Source: Nonomuraea zeae
GTDB lineage: Bacteria; Actinomycetota; Actinomycetes; Streptosporangiales; Streptosporangiaceae
DNA: 64,000 nt
Direction: 5' to 3'
Assembly: GCF_005889725.1 (NCBI RefSeq)
Contig: NZ_VCKX01000024.1
Location: 1 to 64,000, forward strand
Shown piece by piece: positions 34,056 through 45,626 of the stretch. Within the stretch, counting starts at the first letter, position 1. Every line of letters starts with the position of its first letter. Below the pieces are notes generated by a model that was not told the origin of the DNA, did not search any database, and saw nothing but the letters and a program-made list of their open reading frames with translations. Both the position numbers and the translations under genes were made by a program.

Positions 34056-34838
34056 CTATTCTCCGACAGGGTCGGTTTCCAGGATGACGCGCGCCACGAG
34101 CTCCGGATCGTCGCTCATCGGCACGTGCCCGCAGCCCTTCAGCAGCTTGACCCGCCGGCCCGACCACCGGGCCGCGCGCACCGCCTGGCGGCGCAGCAGG
34201 AGCCGGTCGTGCTCGCCCCACGCGATCGTGATGGGCGACTTCGGCGGTGCCGGCGGCATCAGCCCGGCGAACGACTCCAGCGTCTCGTCGAATCCGCTCG
34301 CCGAGCCCAGCGCCTGGGTGGCCGCGACCAGCGCGGCCGGGTCCAGCCTGGACGGATGGGCGACCAGGAGCCCGGCCGACAGCGAGCGCATGAACGGGCT
34401 CTCCGCCGCCATGGCGACCTGCTCGGGCGACAACGCCCTGGCCGAGGCCCGCAGAGCGCGCAGGGCCAGCCGGCAGTAGAGCAGCTCGGCACGCGACCAG
34501 AACCCGGCGGGCGACAGCGCGGTGGCCGTCCTGACCACGCCGCGCGAGGCCAGCTCCAGCGCGATGTAGCCGCCCAGCGAGTTGCCGGCCACGTCCGGAT
34601 CGCGGACGCCGAGCAGCGCGCAGAACGACTCGACCGCGTCAGCCAGCGACTCCGCGGTGTACGGGGTGCGTCCGGGCAGCCCGGGCGACACCCCGAACCC
34701 GGGCAGGTCGACCGCGATCACCGTACGGGTGACCGCCAGCCGGTCCATCACCGGCTGCCAGGCCTGCCAGTGATGGCCGATGCCGTGGATCAGGATCAGT
34801 GGCGCGCCGGTGCCCCGTCGCTCGAAGGCCAGCTCCAT
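34056..34838 (-). CDS. Alpha/beta hydrolase
   Basis: A 260-aa alpha/beta-hydrolase. LILIHGIGHHWQAW gives the oxyanion HG, and VAGNSLGGYIAL is the nucleophile elbow (Ser in GNSLGG). ITIAWGEHDRLLLRRQA precedes the acid, and GCGHVPMSDDPE supplies the catalytic His. Length and lid region fit esterase/epoxide-hydrolase-like enzymes. Same strand as the SpoIIE gene, 16 bases after its stop. Substrate unknown. Confidence 0.88.
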   Translation of the reverse strand: MELAFERRGTGAPLILIHGIGHHWQAWQPVMDRLAVTRTVIAVDLPGFGVSPGLPGRTPYTAESLADAVESFCALLGVRDPDVAGNSLGGYIALELASRGVVRTATALSPAGFWSRAELLYCRLALRALRASARALSPEQVAMAAESPFMRSLSAGLLVAHPSRLDPAALVAATQALGSASGFDETLESFAGLMPPAPPKSPITIAWGEHDRLLLRRQAVRAARWSGRRVKLLKGCGHVPMSDDPELVARVILETDPVGE

Positions 34839-34854
34839 GGCGCCAGTGAATCAT

Positions 34855-37077
34855 TCACCTGCCACGGGTGGGAATCTCGAACCAGACGGCTTTGCCTTCC
34901 CTGGTGGGTCGCGATCCCCAGCGCCTGGCAAGCTGGTCGACCAGATAGAGGCCGCGCCCGCCCTCGTCGTTCTCCCCCGCGCTGCGGATGCGGGGCAGGC
35001 GCAGGTCCTGGTCGAACACCTCGACCCAGACCGCCTCCTCGCCCCTGCGCAGCCGCAGCGTGAACTCCTTGTCGCTGACCACTTCGTCCTCGAAGCCCGG
35101 CATGTCCCAGGACTCCTCGAACGGCAGCGGCGGCCCCTCCACGACCAGCTCCCTGCGGGGCACGTTGGCGGTGGAGGCGTGCAGCACCACGTTGGTCACG
35201 ACCTCGGAGACGAGCAGGCAGGCCAGTTCGGCCCGCTCCTCGGGCACGTTCCAGCCGGAGAACGCCTCCGATGCCATTCTGCGCGCCTCGCCGACCATGA
35301 TGGGCTGGGCCGGGAACGTGCGCTCCTCGACGTCGAGGTCCTCGTCGCTGGAGCGGACGACCAGGATCGCCATGTCGTCGTCGATCTCGCCGGGCACCGC
35401 CACCGTGGCGGCGTCGGCGATGCGCTCGACCTCGGCGTCGGACATCTTGGCGAGCTTGTCGCAGAGCACGCCGAGCGTCTCCTCCTCGCTCGGCAGCTGC
35501 CCGTCGCGGCCGGGCCGGCGATCGACCAGCCCGTCGGTGTAGAGGAGCAGCGCCGCGCCCGGCGGCAGGGTGCGCGTCTCCTCCTTGTAGACCAGGTCGG
35601 CGTGCAGGCCCTTGGCGCGTACGCCGAGCGGCTGACCGACCTCCTCGATGTCGAGCTCCACGCACTGGCCGTCGACCAGCAGCAGCGGCGGGGCGTGGCC
35701 CGCGTTGGCGAAGGACAACGTCCGCGACCAGGCGTCGTAGACCAGGTATTGGCAGGTGACGATGGGCGGGATGCTGACCTCTGCGCCGTTGTCGTCCTGC
35801 TCGGGCGTGGCGATGATGCGCGTCCACTCGTCGAGCCTGGCCAGGATGTCGGCCGGTGACTTGTCGTCCTGCGCGAACGCCCGCAGCGCCGCCCTGAGCT
35901 GGCCCATGATCGCGGCGGCCTTCGCGCCCCTGCCCTCGACGTCGCCGATCACGATGCCGACCCGGCCGGCCGAGAGCGGGATCACGTCGTACCAGTCGCC
36001 GCCCACCTGGGTCTGGATGCCCTGCCCGTGGGAGGCCAGCGGGGCCGCCGGGTAGTAGCGCACCGCGATCTGCAGGCCGTCGAGCTGGGGCAGCGCCCTG
36101 GGCAGCAGATGCTTCTGGAAGGACTCGGCCGTGTGGCGCTCCTCCTCGAACAGCAGCGCGTTGTCGATCGCCAGCGCGACCCTGGTGGCGATCGCGCCCA
36201 CGAAGTCGCGGTCGAAGGCGTCGTAGTGGGGGCTACGCCGGTCGGTGAGGTTGGACAGGCCGAGGTACATCAGCCCGAGCGTCTCCCCGCGCACCAGCAG
36301 GGGGGCGACGATCGCGGAGTTCATGCCGATCTCGCCGCACAGCCGCGCGCTGCCTTCGTGCGGGGTGGGGAAGCTGCTGGTGGCGAAGTCCTCGACCAGG
36401 ATGGTCTCCTGGCGGCGCAGCGCCGTGTCCGCGTAGTGGCCGGTGGGGTAGCGGATCTCGGCGCCCACCGGCTTCCATGTTCCCGACGGCGGCGCCCACC
36501 CCTGTACGTGCTGAGAGACCCGGCGGACGAGCCGGTCGCCCTCCATCAGCTCGATGAAGCAGTGGTCGGCGAACTGCGGGACCAGCATCTCGGCGACGCG
36601 CTTGAGCGTCTCCTCCACGTAGAGGGAGCCGGCCAGCCGCTCGCCGATGCGCTCCAGCAGCCCGAAGCGGTCTTTCTCCCGCTCGTTGCTGCGCAGCGCC
36701 TCGCGGGCCATGATGACGATGCCCGTCACCGAGCCCGACTGGTGGCGCAGCGGGACGGCCTGCGCGCGGACGTAGATGATGGTGCCGTCGCCGCGCCTGA
36801 CGTCGAACGTGCCTTCCCACACCCCGCCCTTGAGGACGTGCTTGGCCAGCTCGATCGCCAGCGGATGGTCCTTCTCCATGACCCCGAGGGACAAGAGGGA
36901 CGGGTCTCGCGTAGACGACTTACCCGGACGACCGAAGAGCTTTTCGGCGAATGGGTTCCAATAGAGGAGATTGCTGAAACGATCGGTGACGACCACCGCC
37001 ATTTCAGCGTGATCGAGCACGGATCCGGCAGCAAGGTGATCAGCCGTTTCTTGTGACAGATCCCCCCATCGCTTCAT
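34855..37077 (-). CDS. PAS-GAF-SpoIIE phosphatase with HATPase domain
   Basis: A 740-aa multidomain stress-signalling protein. PAS domain (about residues 22-130; VVVTDRFSNLLYWNPFAEKL), GAF (about 165-320), PP2C-type SpoIIE phosphatase (about 350-570; GGDWYDVIPL, IGDVEGRGAKAAAIMG, LLLYTDGLVDRR, DDDMAILVVR metal sites), and a C-terminal RsbW-like anti-sigma kinase (about 610-740; LVSEVVTNVVLH, DEGGRGLYLVDQLARRWG-type N and G boxes). It should dephosphorylate STAS proteins such as the one at 48604. ATG at 37077 is chosen over a longer frame. Confidence 0.92.
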   Translation of the reverse strand: MKRWGDLSQETADHLAAGSVLDHAEMAVVVTDRFSNLLYWNPFAEKLFGRPGKSSTRDPSLLSLGVMEKDHPLAIELAKHVLKGGVWEGTFDVRRGDGTIIYVRAQAVPLRHQSGSVTGIVIMAREALRSNEREKDRFGLLERIGERLAGSLYVEETLKRVAEMLVPQFADHCFIELMEGDRLVRRVSQHVQGWAPPSGTWKPVGAEIRYPTGHYADTALRRQETILVEDFATSSFPTPHEGSARLCGEIGMNSAIVAPLLVRGETLGLMYLGLSNLTDRRSPHYDAFDRDFVGAIATRVALAIDNALLFEEERHTAESFQKHLLPRALPQLDGLQIAVRYYPAAPLASHGQGIQTQVGGDWYDVIPLSAGRVGIVIGDVEGRGAKAAAIMGQLRAALRAFAQDDKSPADILARLDEWTRIIATPEQDDNGAEVSIPPIVTCQYLVYDAWSRTLSFANAGHAPPLLLVDGQCVELDIEEVGQPLGVRAKGLHADLVYKEETRTLPPGAALLLYTDGLVDRRPGRDGQLPSEEETLGVLCDKLAKMSDAEVERIADAATVAVPGEIDDDMAILVVRSSDEDLDVEERTFPAQPIMVGEARRMASEAFSGWNVPEERAELACLLVSEVVTNVVLHASTANVPRRELVVEGPPLPFEESWDMPGFEDEVVSDKEFTLRLRRGEEAVWVEVFDQDLRLPRIRSAGENDEGGRGLYLVDQLARRWGSRPTREGKAVWFEIPTRGR

Positions 37078-37200
37078 CCGGAGACCACTCCTCGGGGTGG
37101 CGTGTATGCAAAGCGGACCACGGGCGCTCCTGCAACAGTCTTGGCCAGGGGAGAGTGGAGGGCCTCCCAAGAGGGATTCAACCAAGCAGCTGCGCGCGCG

Positions 37201-37905
37201 TCAGCGCTTGGAGACAAAAACGTGCGCAGCGACATCGCGCGGAAGCTCCGCGGGAGTGTCGTTAGCGTCACCGTCACCTGTCACCCGCACACCGTCGTCG
37301 CTCGCCGCGAGCGTCACCTCGCGTCCGGGTTGTATCCCAACTTGCTTGAGTTTAAGCATCACAGCGGGATCGCTTTGCACTTGTTCGCTAATTCGTCGCA
37401 CGACCACGGGAATGTCTCTGGGCCCCGCCACGTCCGACATCGAGGTCAGCGTGTTGCCACCGCCCTCGGCCGCTTCCTTGGCGCCCAGCTCGGCCAGCCC
37501 GGGGATCGGGTTGCCGTGCGGGCAGACGGTCGGGTTGTCGAGCAGCGTCACCAGGCGCGACTCCACCGACTCCGACATCACGTGCTCCCAGCGGCACGCC
37601 TCGATGTGCACCTCTTCCCAGGGCAGCCCGATCACCTGGGTCAGCAGGCACTCGGCCAGCCGGTGCTTGCGCATCACCCGGGTGGCCAGGGTGCGCCCCA
37701 AATCGGTCATGGACAGGTGCCGGTCACCCTCGACGCGAACAAGGCCGTCCCGCTCCATGCGGGCGACGGTCTGGCTGACGGTGGGGCCGCTCTGCTGGAG
37801 GCGCTCGGCGATGCGGGCGCGCAGAGGGACGATGCCCTCCTCCTCGAGCTCGTAAATCGTACGGAGATACATCTCCGTCGTGTCGATCAGGCCGTGTGCG
37901 GTCAA
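37201..37905 (-). CDS. ideR: DtxR/IdeR-type metal-dependent repressor
   Basis: Iron-dependent repressor of about 234 aa. Winged helix (LIDTTEMYLRTIYELEEEG, QQSGPTVSQTVARMERDGLV), dimerisation domain with metal ligands in HIEACRWEHVMSE (Cys-x2-Glu-His), CPHGNPIPG, and a C-terminal SH3-like FeoA domain. TTG at 37905 is preferred: GGGAGGAG precedes it and the protein then matches DmdR1/IdeR starts; an earlier TTG at 37917 lies within that Shine-Dalgarno. No IdeR box is visible at its own promoter. Confidence 0.93.
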   Translation of the reverse strand: MTAHGLIDTTEMYLRTIYELEEEGIVPLRARIAERLQQSGPTVSQTVARMERDGLVRVEGDRHLSMTDLGRTLATRVMRKHRLAECLLTQVIGLPWEEVHIEACRWEHVMSESVESRLVTLLDNPTVCPHGNPIPGLAELGAKEAAEGGGNTLTSMSDVAGPRDIPVVVRRISEQVQSDPAVMLKLKQVGIQPGREVTLAASDDGVRVTGDGDANDTPAELPRDVAAHVFVSKR

Positions 37906-38082
37906 GGCTCCTCCCAACTAAATGTTACGCCGGTCGTGGCGGGGACTGAGCCCGTCCGCAGCGGGCACAGGAATCAAAGGAACCCTATTGGGAGAACGAC
38001 CGGCCATGTTTAAGGACGGCAACAACGGAGCAGCCCGTTTCCTTCCCGGCCGGCTCGATCCCCCGTTCGACTAAGGGTGCGG

Positions 38083-39318
38083 CTAGCGGGCCCGGTAGTT
38101 CCTGAAGCCCGCCACCGACAGCCCGACGACCACCACGATGACCGCGCAGGCGATGCCGCCGCCCACCCAGGCCCCGGTCACGCCCAGCGCCGTCGCCGTC
38201 GCCCCGGCCCGCAGGTCGCCCAGGCGCGGCCCGCCCGCCACGACCACCATGAACGCCCCCTGCATCCGCCCCCGCATCTCGTCGGGCGCGTACAGCTGCA
38301 GGATCGACTGCCGCCACACCGACGAGATCACGTCGGCGACACCGCCGACGGCCATGAACGCCACGACCAGCCAGAGGTCGTGCGCCAGCCCCGCGGCGGC
38401 CACGGCCAGGCCCCAGACCGCGATCACGACGACGAGCGCCACCCCCTGCCGCGAGACCCGGCCCACCCAGCCGGAGAACAGCGCGCCCGCGACGGAGCCG
38501 ATGGCCAGGGCGGAGGTTATCCAGCCGAGCGCGAACATGGAGCCCCCGAACCTGTCGGCGGTGAGCTCGGGGAAGAGCGCGCGCGGCATGGCGAACACCA
38601 TCGCGATGATGTCCACGACGAACGACATCAGCAGCACCGGGCTCCTGACGATGAAGCTGAGCCCCTCCAGGACGGCCCGGGCACCCGGACGCGTCACATC
38701 GCCCAGCGGGGGCAGTGAGGGCAGCCTGAGGGCCGCGTAGAGGCTGCCGGCGAACAGCAGGGCATCCACCGAGTACGCCGCCGCGAACCCGCCGGAGGCG
38801 AGCACGACCGCGCCGATCATCGGCCCCGCCACCGCGCCCATGCTGTAGACGAGCGAGTTGAGCGCGTTCGCCGCCGGCACCAGCTCCCGATCGAGAATAC
38901 GGGGAATGATGGCGCCCCGGGTCGGGCCGGTGATCGCGAACCCGGTGGCGTTGAGCGCCACCGCCGCGAAGATCAGATAGACGTTGTTCAGGCCGAGTAA
39001 CGCCTGCACCAGGATGAACAGCGTGGCGGCCCAGGCGATGACCGAGCCGACAAGGAGCAGCTTGCGCCGGTCCACGGCGTCGGCCACCGCCCCTCCCCAC
39101 AGGCCGAACACGACCAGCGGGATCAGGTTGGCCATGCCGAGCAGCCCGACCCAGAAGGAGGAGTGGGTCAGCTCCCAGACCTGCTGCCCGACGGCGACGA
39201 CGGTGACGCCGACGCCGACGTGCGAGACCGCCTGGCCGAGCCAGATGCGGCGGTATTCGGGTACGCCCAGCGGCCGGGTGTCTACCAGATGACGCTTGAC
39301 CAGCTCCCCGAATGCCAC
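38083..39318 (-). CDS. MFS transporter (enterobactin/EntS-like)
   Basis: A 411-aa 12-helix major facilitator. RRIWLGQAVSHVGVGVTVVA in helix 1, AVADAVDRRKLLLVGS as the loop 2-3 motif A, and PAANALNSLVYSMGAVAGPM in the middle, all typical of the DHA3/EntS-type exporters. Next to an IdeR-type gene (same strand, 178 bases away), a role in siderophore or metal-linked export is possible but only contextual. GTG at 39318 start. Confidence 0.88.
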   Translation of the reverse strand: MAFGELVKRHLVDTRPLGVPEYRRIWLGQAVSHVGVGVTVVAVGQQVWELTHSSFWVGLLGMANLIPLVVFGLWGGAVADAVDRRKLLLVGSVIAWAATLFILVQALLGLNNVYLIFAAVALNATGFAITGPTRGAIIPRILDRELVPAANALNSLVYSMGAVAGPMIGAVVLASGGFAAAYSVDALLFAGSLYAALRLPSLPPLGDVTRPGARAVLEGLSFIVRSPVLLMSFVVDIIAMVFAMPRALFPELTADRFGGSMFALGWITSALAIGSVAGALFSGWVGRVSRQGVALVVVIAVWGLAVAAAGLAHDLWLVVAFMAVGGVADVISSVWRQSILQLYAPDEMRGRMQGAFMVVVAGGPRLGDLRAGATATALGVTGAWVGGGIACAVIVVVVGLSVAGFRNYRAR

Positions 39319-39328
39319 TTAAGGAACA

Positions 39329-39982
39329 TTAGGGGGCAAGTCTCTCCAGGGCCCAGCCGGGTCGCGTCCGCCGGTAGCGGAGCCTGTCGTGCATCCGGTC
39401 GAGCTGTCCCTGCCAGAACTCCACCTCCATCGGGATCACCCGGAAACCGCCCCAGAAGTCCGGCACAGGCGGATCTTCCGGCCAGCGCGCCGCCAGCTCC
39501 TCATAACGGGCGTCCAGCTCCTCCCTGGACCGTACGACGGCGGACTGCCGCGAGGCCCAGGCCCCGATGCGCGAGCCGTACGGGCGCGAGTTGAAGTAGT
39601 CGGCCGACTCCGCGTGCGAGATCCGGGTCACGGTGCCTTCGACCCGGATCTGGCGCCGGATCGAGTGCCAGGGGAACAGCAGCGAGGCGCGGGCGTTCTC
39701 GGCCAGGTCGCGGCCCTTGCGCGACTCGTAGTTGGTGTAGAAGACGAAACCGCGTTCGTCGTAGCCCTTCAGCAGGACCGTCCTGGCGCTGGGGCGGCCT
39801 CCCGCGGAGGCGGTGGCCAGCACCATGGCGTTGGGCTCCGGCAGGCCGGCGTCGAGCGCCTCCTGGAACCAGGCGGTGAACTGGGCGACGGGATCGGGTG
39901 CGAGGTCGGATTCGAGCAGCGGCTGGCCCTCGTACGTACGGCGAAGCCCCGCCAGCACGGGCGGGCGCGGGGTGGCATCCAC
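39329..39982 (-). CDS. pdxH: Pyridoxine/pyridoxamine 5'-phosphate oxidase
   Basis: FMN-dependent last step of PLP synthesis. The 217-aa product shows [37 protein letters not shown] (FMN and substrate binding), [19 protein letters not shown] and the C-terminal [19 protein letters not shown] that closes the active site. GTG at 39982 is chosen since the family begins about there; upstream frame is unconserved and overlaps the citrate synthase promoter. Divergent from citrate synthase. Confidence 0.95.
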   Translation of the reverse strand: MDATPRPPVLAGLRRTYEGQPLLESDLAPDPVAQFTAWFQEALDAGLPEPNAMVLATASAGGRPSARTVLLKGYDERGFVFYTNYESRKGRDLAENARASLLFPWHSIRRQIRVEGTVTRISHAESADYFNSRPYGSRIGAWASRQSAVVRSREELDARYEELAARWPEDPPVPDFWGGFRVIPMEVEFWQGQLDRMHDRLRYRRTRPGWALERLAP

Positions 39983-40161
39983 GAGACGGTATTCTTGCGC
40001 GCTTGTGTGGCGGATCCCACGCACCGCTCCCGACCAGGCGATTTGAGGTTTCGGCGGGTCCCGAGACTGAGCACGAGCTGGGAGGGGGTTAAATTGACCC
40101 GCCGGTATCTCGACATCAAGGCATTGCCCAAACATGGCAAGGGAAAGGGAGGCGGCCGAGT

Positions 40162-41268
40162 ATGTCCGACTTCAAACCCGGCCTCGAAGGCGTCGTAGCT
40201 TTCGAGACCGAGATCGCGGAACCGGACAAAGAAGGGGGCGCCCTTCGATACCGGGGCGTCGACATCGAGGAGCTGGTCGGCCGCGTCCCGTTCGGGGCCG
40301 TTTGGGGCCTGCTGGTCGACAACAAGTTCCAACCGGGCCTGCCCCCGGCGGAGCCGTACCCCATTCCTGTCCACTCTGGTGACATCCGCGTAGACGTGCA
40401 GAGCGCGCTGGCCATGCTGGCTCCGGCCTATGGCTTCAAGCCCCTGCTCGACATCAGTGACGAGGAGGCCCGCGACCAGCTCGCGCGCGCCTCCGTGATG
40501 GCTCTTTCGTTCGTCGCGCAGTCCGCCCGCGGGCTGGGCCTGCCGATGGTGCCGCAGAGCCGCGTCGACGAGGCCAAGACCATCGTCGAACGCTTCATGA
40601 TCCGCTGGCGCGGTGAGCCCGATCCCAAGCACGTCAGGGCGATCGACGCGTACTGGACCTCCGCGGCCGAGCACGGCATGAACGCCTCCACCTTCACCGC
40701 CCGCGTCATCGCCTCCACCGGGGCCGACGTGGCGGCGGCGCTCTCGGGCGCCGTGGGCGCGATGTCGGGCCCGCTGCACGGCGGCGCCCCGGCGCGCGTG
40801 CTGCACATGATCGAGGGCGTCGAGCAGCTCGGCGACGCCAAGAAGTACGTCCAGAGCGAGCTCGACAAGGGCAACAGGCTCATGGGCTTCGGCCACCGCG
40901 TCTACCGCGCCGAGGACCCGCGTGCCCGCGTGCTGCGCCGCACCGCCAAGGAGCTCGACGCGCCTCGCTACGAGGTCGCGGCGGCGCTGGAGCAGGCCGC
41001 GCTCGAGGAGCTGCACGCGCGCAAGCCCGACCGCGTGCTCGCCACGAACGTCGAATACTGGGCGGCCGTGGTGCTGGACTTCGCCGAGGTGCCCTCCCAC
41101 ATGTTCACCTCGATGTTCACCTGCGCCCGCACGGCCGGCTGGGCCGCGCACATCCTGGAGCAGAAGCTGACGGGCAGACTCGTCCGCCCGAGCGCCAACT
41201 ACACCGGTCCCGCCTCCCGCCCGCTCGGCGACGTGCCGGGCGCCGATGAGGTGACCGGCACGCTCTGA
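40162..41268 (+). CDS. Citrate synthase
   Basis: TCA-cycle enzyme condensing acetyl-CoA and oxaloacetate. The 368-aa product has [20 protein letters not shown] at the N-terminus, [13 protein letters not shown] (catalytic His), [19 protein letters not shown] (second His and CoA site) and [20 protein letters not shown] with the catalytic Asp. It is the shorter, type-I-like actinobacterial paralogue (citrate synthase 2). Followed by a clear terminator. Confidence 0.95.
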   Translation: MSDFKPGLEGVVAFETEIAEPDKEGGALRYRGVDIEELVGRVPFGAVWGLLVDNKFQPGLPPAEPYPIPVHSGDIRVDVQSALAMLAPAYGFKPLLDISDEEARDQLARASVMALSFVAQSARGLGLPMVPQSRVDEAKTIVERFMIRWRGEPDPKHVRAIDAYWTSAAEHGMNASTFTARVIASTGADVAAALSGAVGAMSGPLHGGAPARVLHMIEGVEQLGDAKKYVQSELDKGNRLMGFGHRVYRAEDPRARVLRRTAKELDAPRYEVAAALEQAALEELHARKPDRVLATNVEYWAAVVLDFAEVPSHMFTSMFTCARTAGWAAHILEQKLTGRLVRPSANYTGPASRPLGDVPGADEVTGTL

Positions 41269-41281
41269 CCCGCACCTCACT

Positions 41282-41316
41282 GGCTACCGCGTGGCTCACG
41301 CCCGCGGTAGCCTTTT
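41282..41316 (+). terminator. Terminator of citrate synthase
   Basis: GGCTACCGCG pairs with CGCGGTAGCC around an 11-13 base loop and is followed by TTTT, 14 bases after the stop codon. Confidence 0.9.
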
Positions 41317-41371
41317 GGCTTCCTGGAACGGTCCCGTCCCCCGCGGCCGAAACGCATTAGGGGAAAGTTGT

Positions 41372-41393
41372 CCTTGACCGCCTCCTGTCAAGG
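41372..41393. promoter_or_regulatory. Inverted repeat upstream of heme peroxidase
   Basis: CCTTGAC-N8-GTCAAGG, a perfect 7-bp inverted repeat. The left arm includes TTGACC, a plausible -35. No clear -10 was found at the right distance. Possible operator for the peroxidase gene, 130 bases downstream. Confidence 0.5.
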
Positions 41394-41521
41394 GACCAGC
41401 CTGACTGCAGGCACCCCCCACCCTCCCGTGAGCAGGTCAGACGATCACCCAGAAGCCGATCGTCGGCGTTCGCCTGCGCTCCTTCCTGCTCCCGGACGGG
41501 AGGCCGGCAAGGAGGCATGTC

Positions 41522-43090
41522 ATGCCCCGATCCAGCGACGAGCCACAACAAGGTTTGACCAGACGCGGCTTTCTCACCGGCGTGGGAGCCGGGACCGCGG
41601 TCCTGACGCTCACCCCCGCCGAGGCCCTCGCCAAGGTCGTCACGGCCCGCGCCGGCGGCCTGGCCGCCTCGCCTGACACGTTCGGCCGCATCTTCACTCT
41701 CGCCCCGTTCGCGGACCTCAACGCGCCGAGCCTGCGGCAGGCGCTGATGGAGATGGGCCGCCCCGGCGGCCTGATCGACGCCAAGGACCCGCTGCAGGAG
41801 GGCCCGATCCGGCTGATCACCAACCCCGAGCTCAGCCCGGACAACCTCGACAACGCCACGCACACGGCGGGGGTCACCTTCTTCGGCCAGTTCATCGACC
41901 ACGACATGACCTTCGACCAGACCTCGCCGCTCGGCGTGCCGACCGCACCCGAGCAGTCGCCCAACACGAGGACGCCGGGCCTCGACCTGGACAGCGTCTA
42001 CGGCGGCGGTCCCGTCGCCAGCCCGCAGTTCTACGACCCCGCCGACACCGCCAAGTTCCGGCTGGAGAGCGGCGGCAGGTTCGAGGACGTGCCCCGCCGG
42101 GCGGACCGCGCCGCCGTCATCGCCGACCCCCGCAACGACGAGAACCTGATGATCTCGGGGCTGCACGCCGCGTTCCTGCTGTTCCACAACCGGGTGGTCG
42201 ACCACCTGCGCGCCCAGGGCCAGCAGGGCAACGTCTTCGAGGCCGCCAGGCAGCAGGTCAGATGGCACTACCAGTGGCTCGTCCTCAAGGAGTTCCTGCC
42301 GCTGATCATCGGGCAGAGCGTCGTCAACGACATCCTCACGAACGGGCGGCGCTTCTACCGCCCGGCGGCGGGCCGGCAGTTCATCCCCGTCGAGTTCCAG
42401 GGCGCCGCCTACCGGTTCGGGCACAGCATGGTGCGGCCCTCCTACCGGGCCAACCTCGCGGGCAACCCCGACGGCACGGCCTTCTTCGGGTTCATCTTCG
42501 ATCCCGCGGGACAGGGCCAGAGCGATCCCGTCGACCTGCGCGGCGGGGCCAGGGCGGCCAGGCGGTTCATCGGCTGGCAGACGTTCTTCGACTTCGGCGA
42601 CGGTCAAGTGCGGCCCAACAAGCGCATCGACACCAAGATCTCCACCCCATTGTTCAACCTGCCGCTGGCCGCGATCCCGTCCGCGGATCCGCCGACCTCG
42701 CTGGCCACCCGGAACCTGCTGCGCCACATCACCTGGTCGATCCCGTCCGGGCAGAACATCGCCCGCGCGATCGGCGTGCAGTCCCTGGAGGCGCAGCACT
42801 TCCCCGAGCTGCAGGCGATCGGGCACGGACTGCCCGCCAGCACCCCGCTGTGGTACTACGTGCTCAAGGAGGCCGAGGTCCTGGGCGGCGGGCTCAGGCT
42901 GGCCGGCGTGGGCGCCAGGATCGTGGGCGAGGTCTTCATCGGGCTGCTGCAGCTCGACCCGAGCTCCTTCCTGATGACCAACCCCTCCTGGCGGCCCACC
43001 CTGCCGCGACGGGCCGGGACGACCGGCGACTTCCGGATGGTGGACCTGCTCACGTTCGCGCGGGTGGACCCGGCGAGTCGTGGCCAGTGA
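41522..43090 (+). CDS. Tat-exported animal-type heme peroxidase
   Basis: A 522-aa member of the peroxidase-cyclooxygenase superfamily. The N-terminus has a Tat signal (LTRRGFLTGVGAGTAVLTLT). The distal His-Asp pair is in GQFIDHDMTFDQTS (about residue 125), ENLMISGLHAAFLLFHNRVV follows, and the proximal His is in AYRFGHSMVRPSYR (about residue 303). A secreted oxidase of halides or phenolics is likely. Its last 41 bases overlap the convergent LuxR-type gene. Confidence 0.92.
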   Translation: MPRSSDEPQQGLTRRGFLTGVGAGTAVLTLTPAEALAKVVTARAGGLAASPDTFGRIFTLAPFADLNAPSLRQALMEMGRPGGLIDAKDPLQEGPIRLITNPELSPDNLDNATHTAGVTFFGQFIDHDMTFDQTSPLGVPTAPEQSPNTRTPGLDLDSVYGGGPVASPQFYDPADTAKFRLESGGRFEDVPRRADRAAVIADPRNDENLMISGLHAAFLLFHNRVVDHLRAQGQQGNVFEAARQQVRWHYQWLVLKEFLPLIIGQSVVNDILTNGRRFYRPAAGRQFIPVEFQGAAYRFGHSMVRPSYRANLAGNPDGTAFFGFIFDPAGQGQSDPVDLRGGARAARRFIGWQTFFDFGDGQVRPNKRIDTKISTPLFNLPLAAIPSADPPTSLATRNLLRHITWSIPSGQNIARAIGVQSLEAQHFPELQAIGHGLPASTPLWYYVLKEAEVLGGGLRLAGVGARIVGEVFIGLLQLDPSSFLMTNPSWRPTLPRRAGTTGDFRMVDLLTFARVDPASRGQ

Positions 43091-43943
43091 CCGGGGCGGC
43101 GGGGCGGTCCTGCCCCGCCGCCACCAGGCCCGCCCGGTAGGCGATGGCCAGCGCCTGTGACCTGTTGCGCGCGCCGAGCTTCCTGAACAGGCGGGCGCGC
43201 GTGCTCTCGACGGTCTTGCTCGCGATCCCGAGCAGGCGGGCGGTCTGCCTGATGGTGTGGCCGGCGGCGATCGAGGCCAGCACGTCGCGCTCGCGCGCGG
43301 TCAGCCGCGGCCCCTGCTCCTGCCGATCTCGCGAGCCCACCACCACGTACCCCCTGGCCACCAGGTCGAGGACCGCGCAGAGGTGCTCGGGCACGTCCCG
43401 CAACCACAGGACCGCGCAGGCGCCGTGCGCCACGGCCTCCGCCACCGCGGCCGGCTCGGGAGGCGCGGAGGGCACGGCGACGGTACGGGCGCCGAGCCGT
43501 AACGGCAGCAGCCAGTCGCCGGGGACGGGGTCCACGAGCACCGCGGTGAACCCGATCCTGGACCAGCTCTCCACATGGACCTCGCACGGGAGCCCGCTCC
43601 GCACCGCGACGAGCGCCCTCCCGCCGCCGAGCACCGTGCGGGTCACCAGCTCCGCGGCCATGACGCACCTGGCGTGCATCACCACCAGCTCGCGTCCGGA
43701 CGGCGACTCGGCCCTGGGCGGCCTGAGCGGGCCGGCCAGCAGGTGGAGCGCGAGCCCCCTGAACACTGCCTCGCTCTGGCCCGCCACGCCGAGCTTGTGG
43801 TAGATGCGCCGCCGGTGGTTCTCCACGGCGCAGCGGGAGATGCCGAGCAGCCCCGCGATCTCGTGGGCGCTGTGCCCGGAGCCGGTGAGGGAGAGGATCT
43901 CCATCTCCCTGGCCGTGAGGACATCAATGTCAGCCATGGTCAT
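43050..43943 (-). CDS. Regulator with two LuxR-type helix-turn-helix domains
   Basis: A 297-aa protein with a GerE/LuxR HTH at each end. The first is at about residues 7-60 (LTAREMEILSLTGSGHSAHE, LGISRCAVENHRRRIYHKLG). The second is at about 216-272 (LTARERDVLASIAAGHTIRQ, LGIASKTVESTRARLFRKLG). Between them lies a receiver-like region without an obvious phosphoacceptor Asp. Start is ATG 43943, or ATG 43937 (MADIDVL). Convergent and overlapping with the peroxidase gene, so a regulatory link is possible but unproven. Confidence 0.85.
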   Translation of the reverse strand: MTMADIDVLTAREMEILSLTGSGHSAHEIAGLLGISRCAVENHRRRIYHKLGVAGQSEAVFRGLALHLLAGPLRPPRAESPSGRELVVMHARCVMAAELVTRTVLGGGRALVAVRSGLPCEVHVESWSRIGFTAVLVDPVPGDWLLPLRLGARTVAVPSAPPEPAAVAEAVAHGACAVLWLRDVPEHLCAVLDLVARGYVVVGSRDRQEQGPRLTARERDVLASIAAGHTIRQTARLLGIASKTVESTRARLFRKLGARNRSQALAIAYRAGLVAAGQDRPAAPVTGHDSPGPPART

Positions 43944-43991
43944 CACGCCTCTTGCGACTTGCCAGGAAAGTGAGAGCCGCGGGCCGCTTAG

Positions 43992-45586
<1,595 letters not shown>

Positions 45587-45626
45587 CAGACCGACATCCC
45601 TCCGGCTCGACTAGTAGGAAACATTC

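Noticed and set aside
36028..37056. Plus-strand frame opposite the SpoIIE gene
   Set aside because: Antisense shadow of a gene with clear PAS, GAF and SpoIIE motifs.
41357..42826. Minus-strand frame of 489 codons opposite the heme peroxidase
   Set aside because: No motif and biased composition; the plus strand has the conserved His sites.
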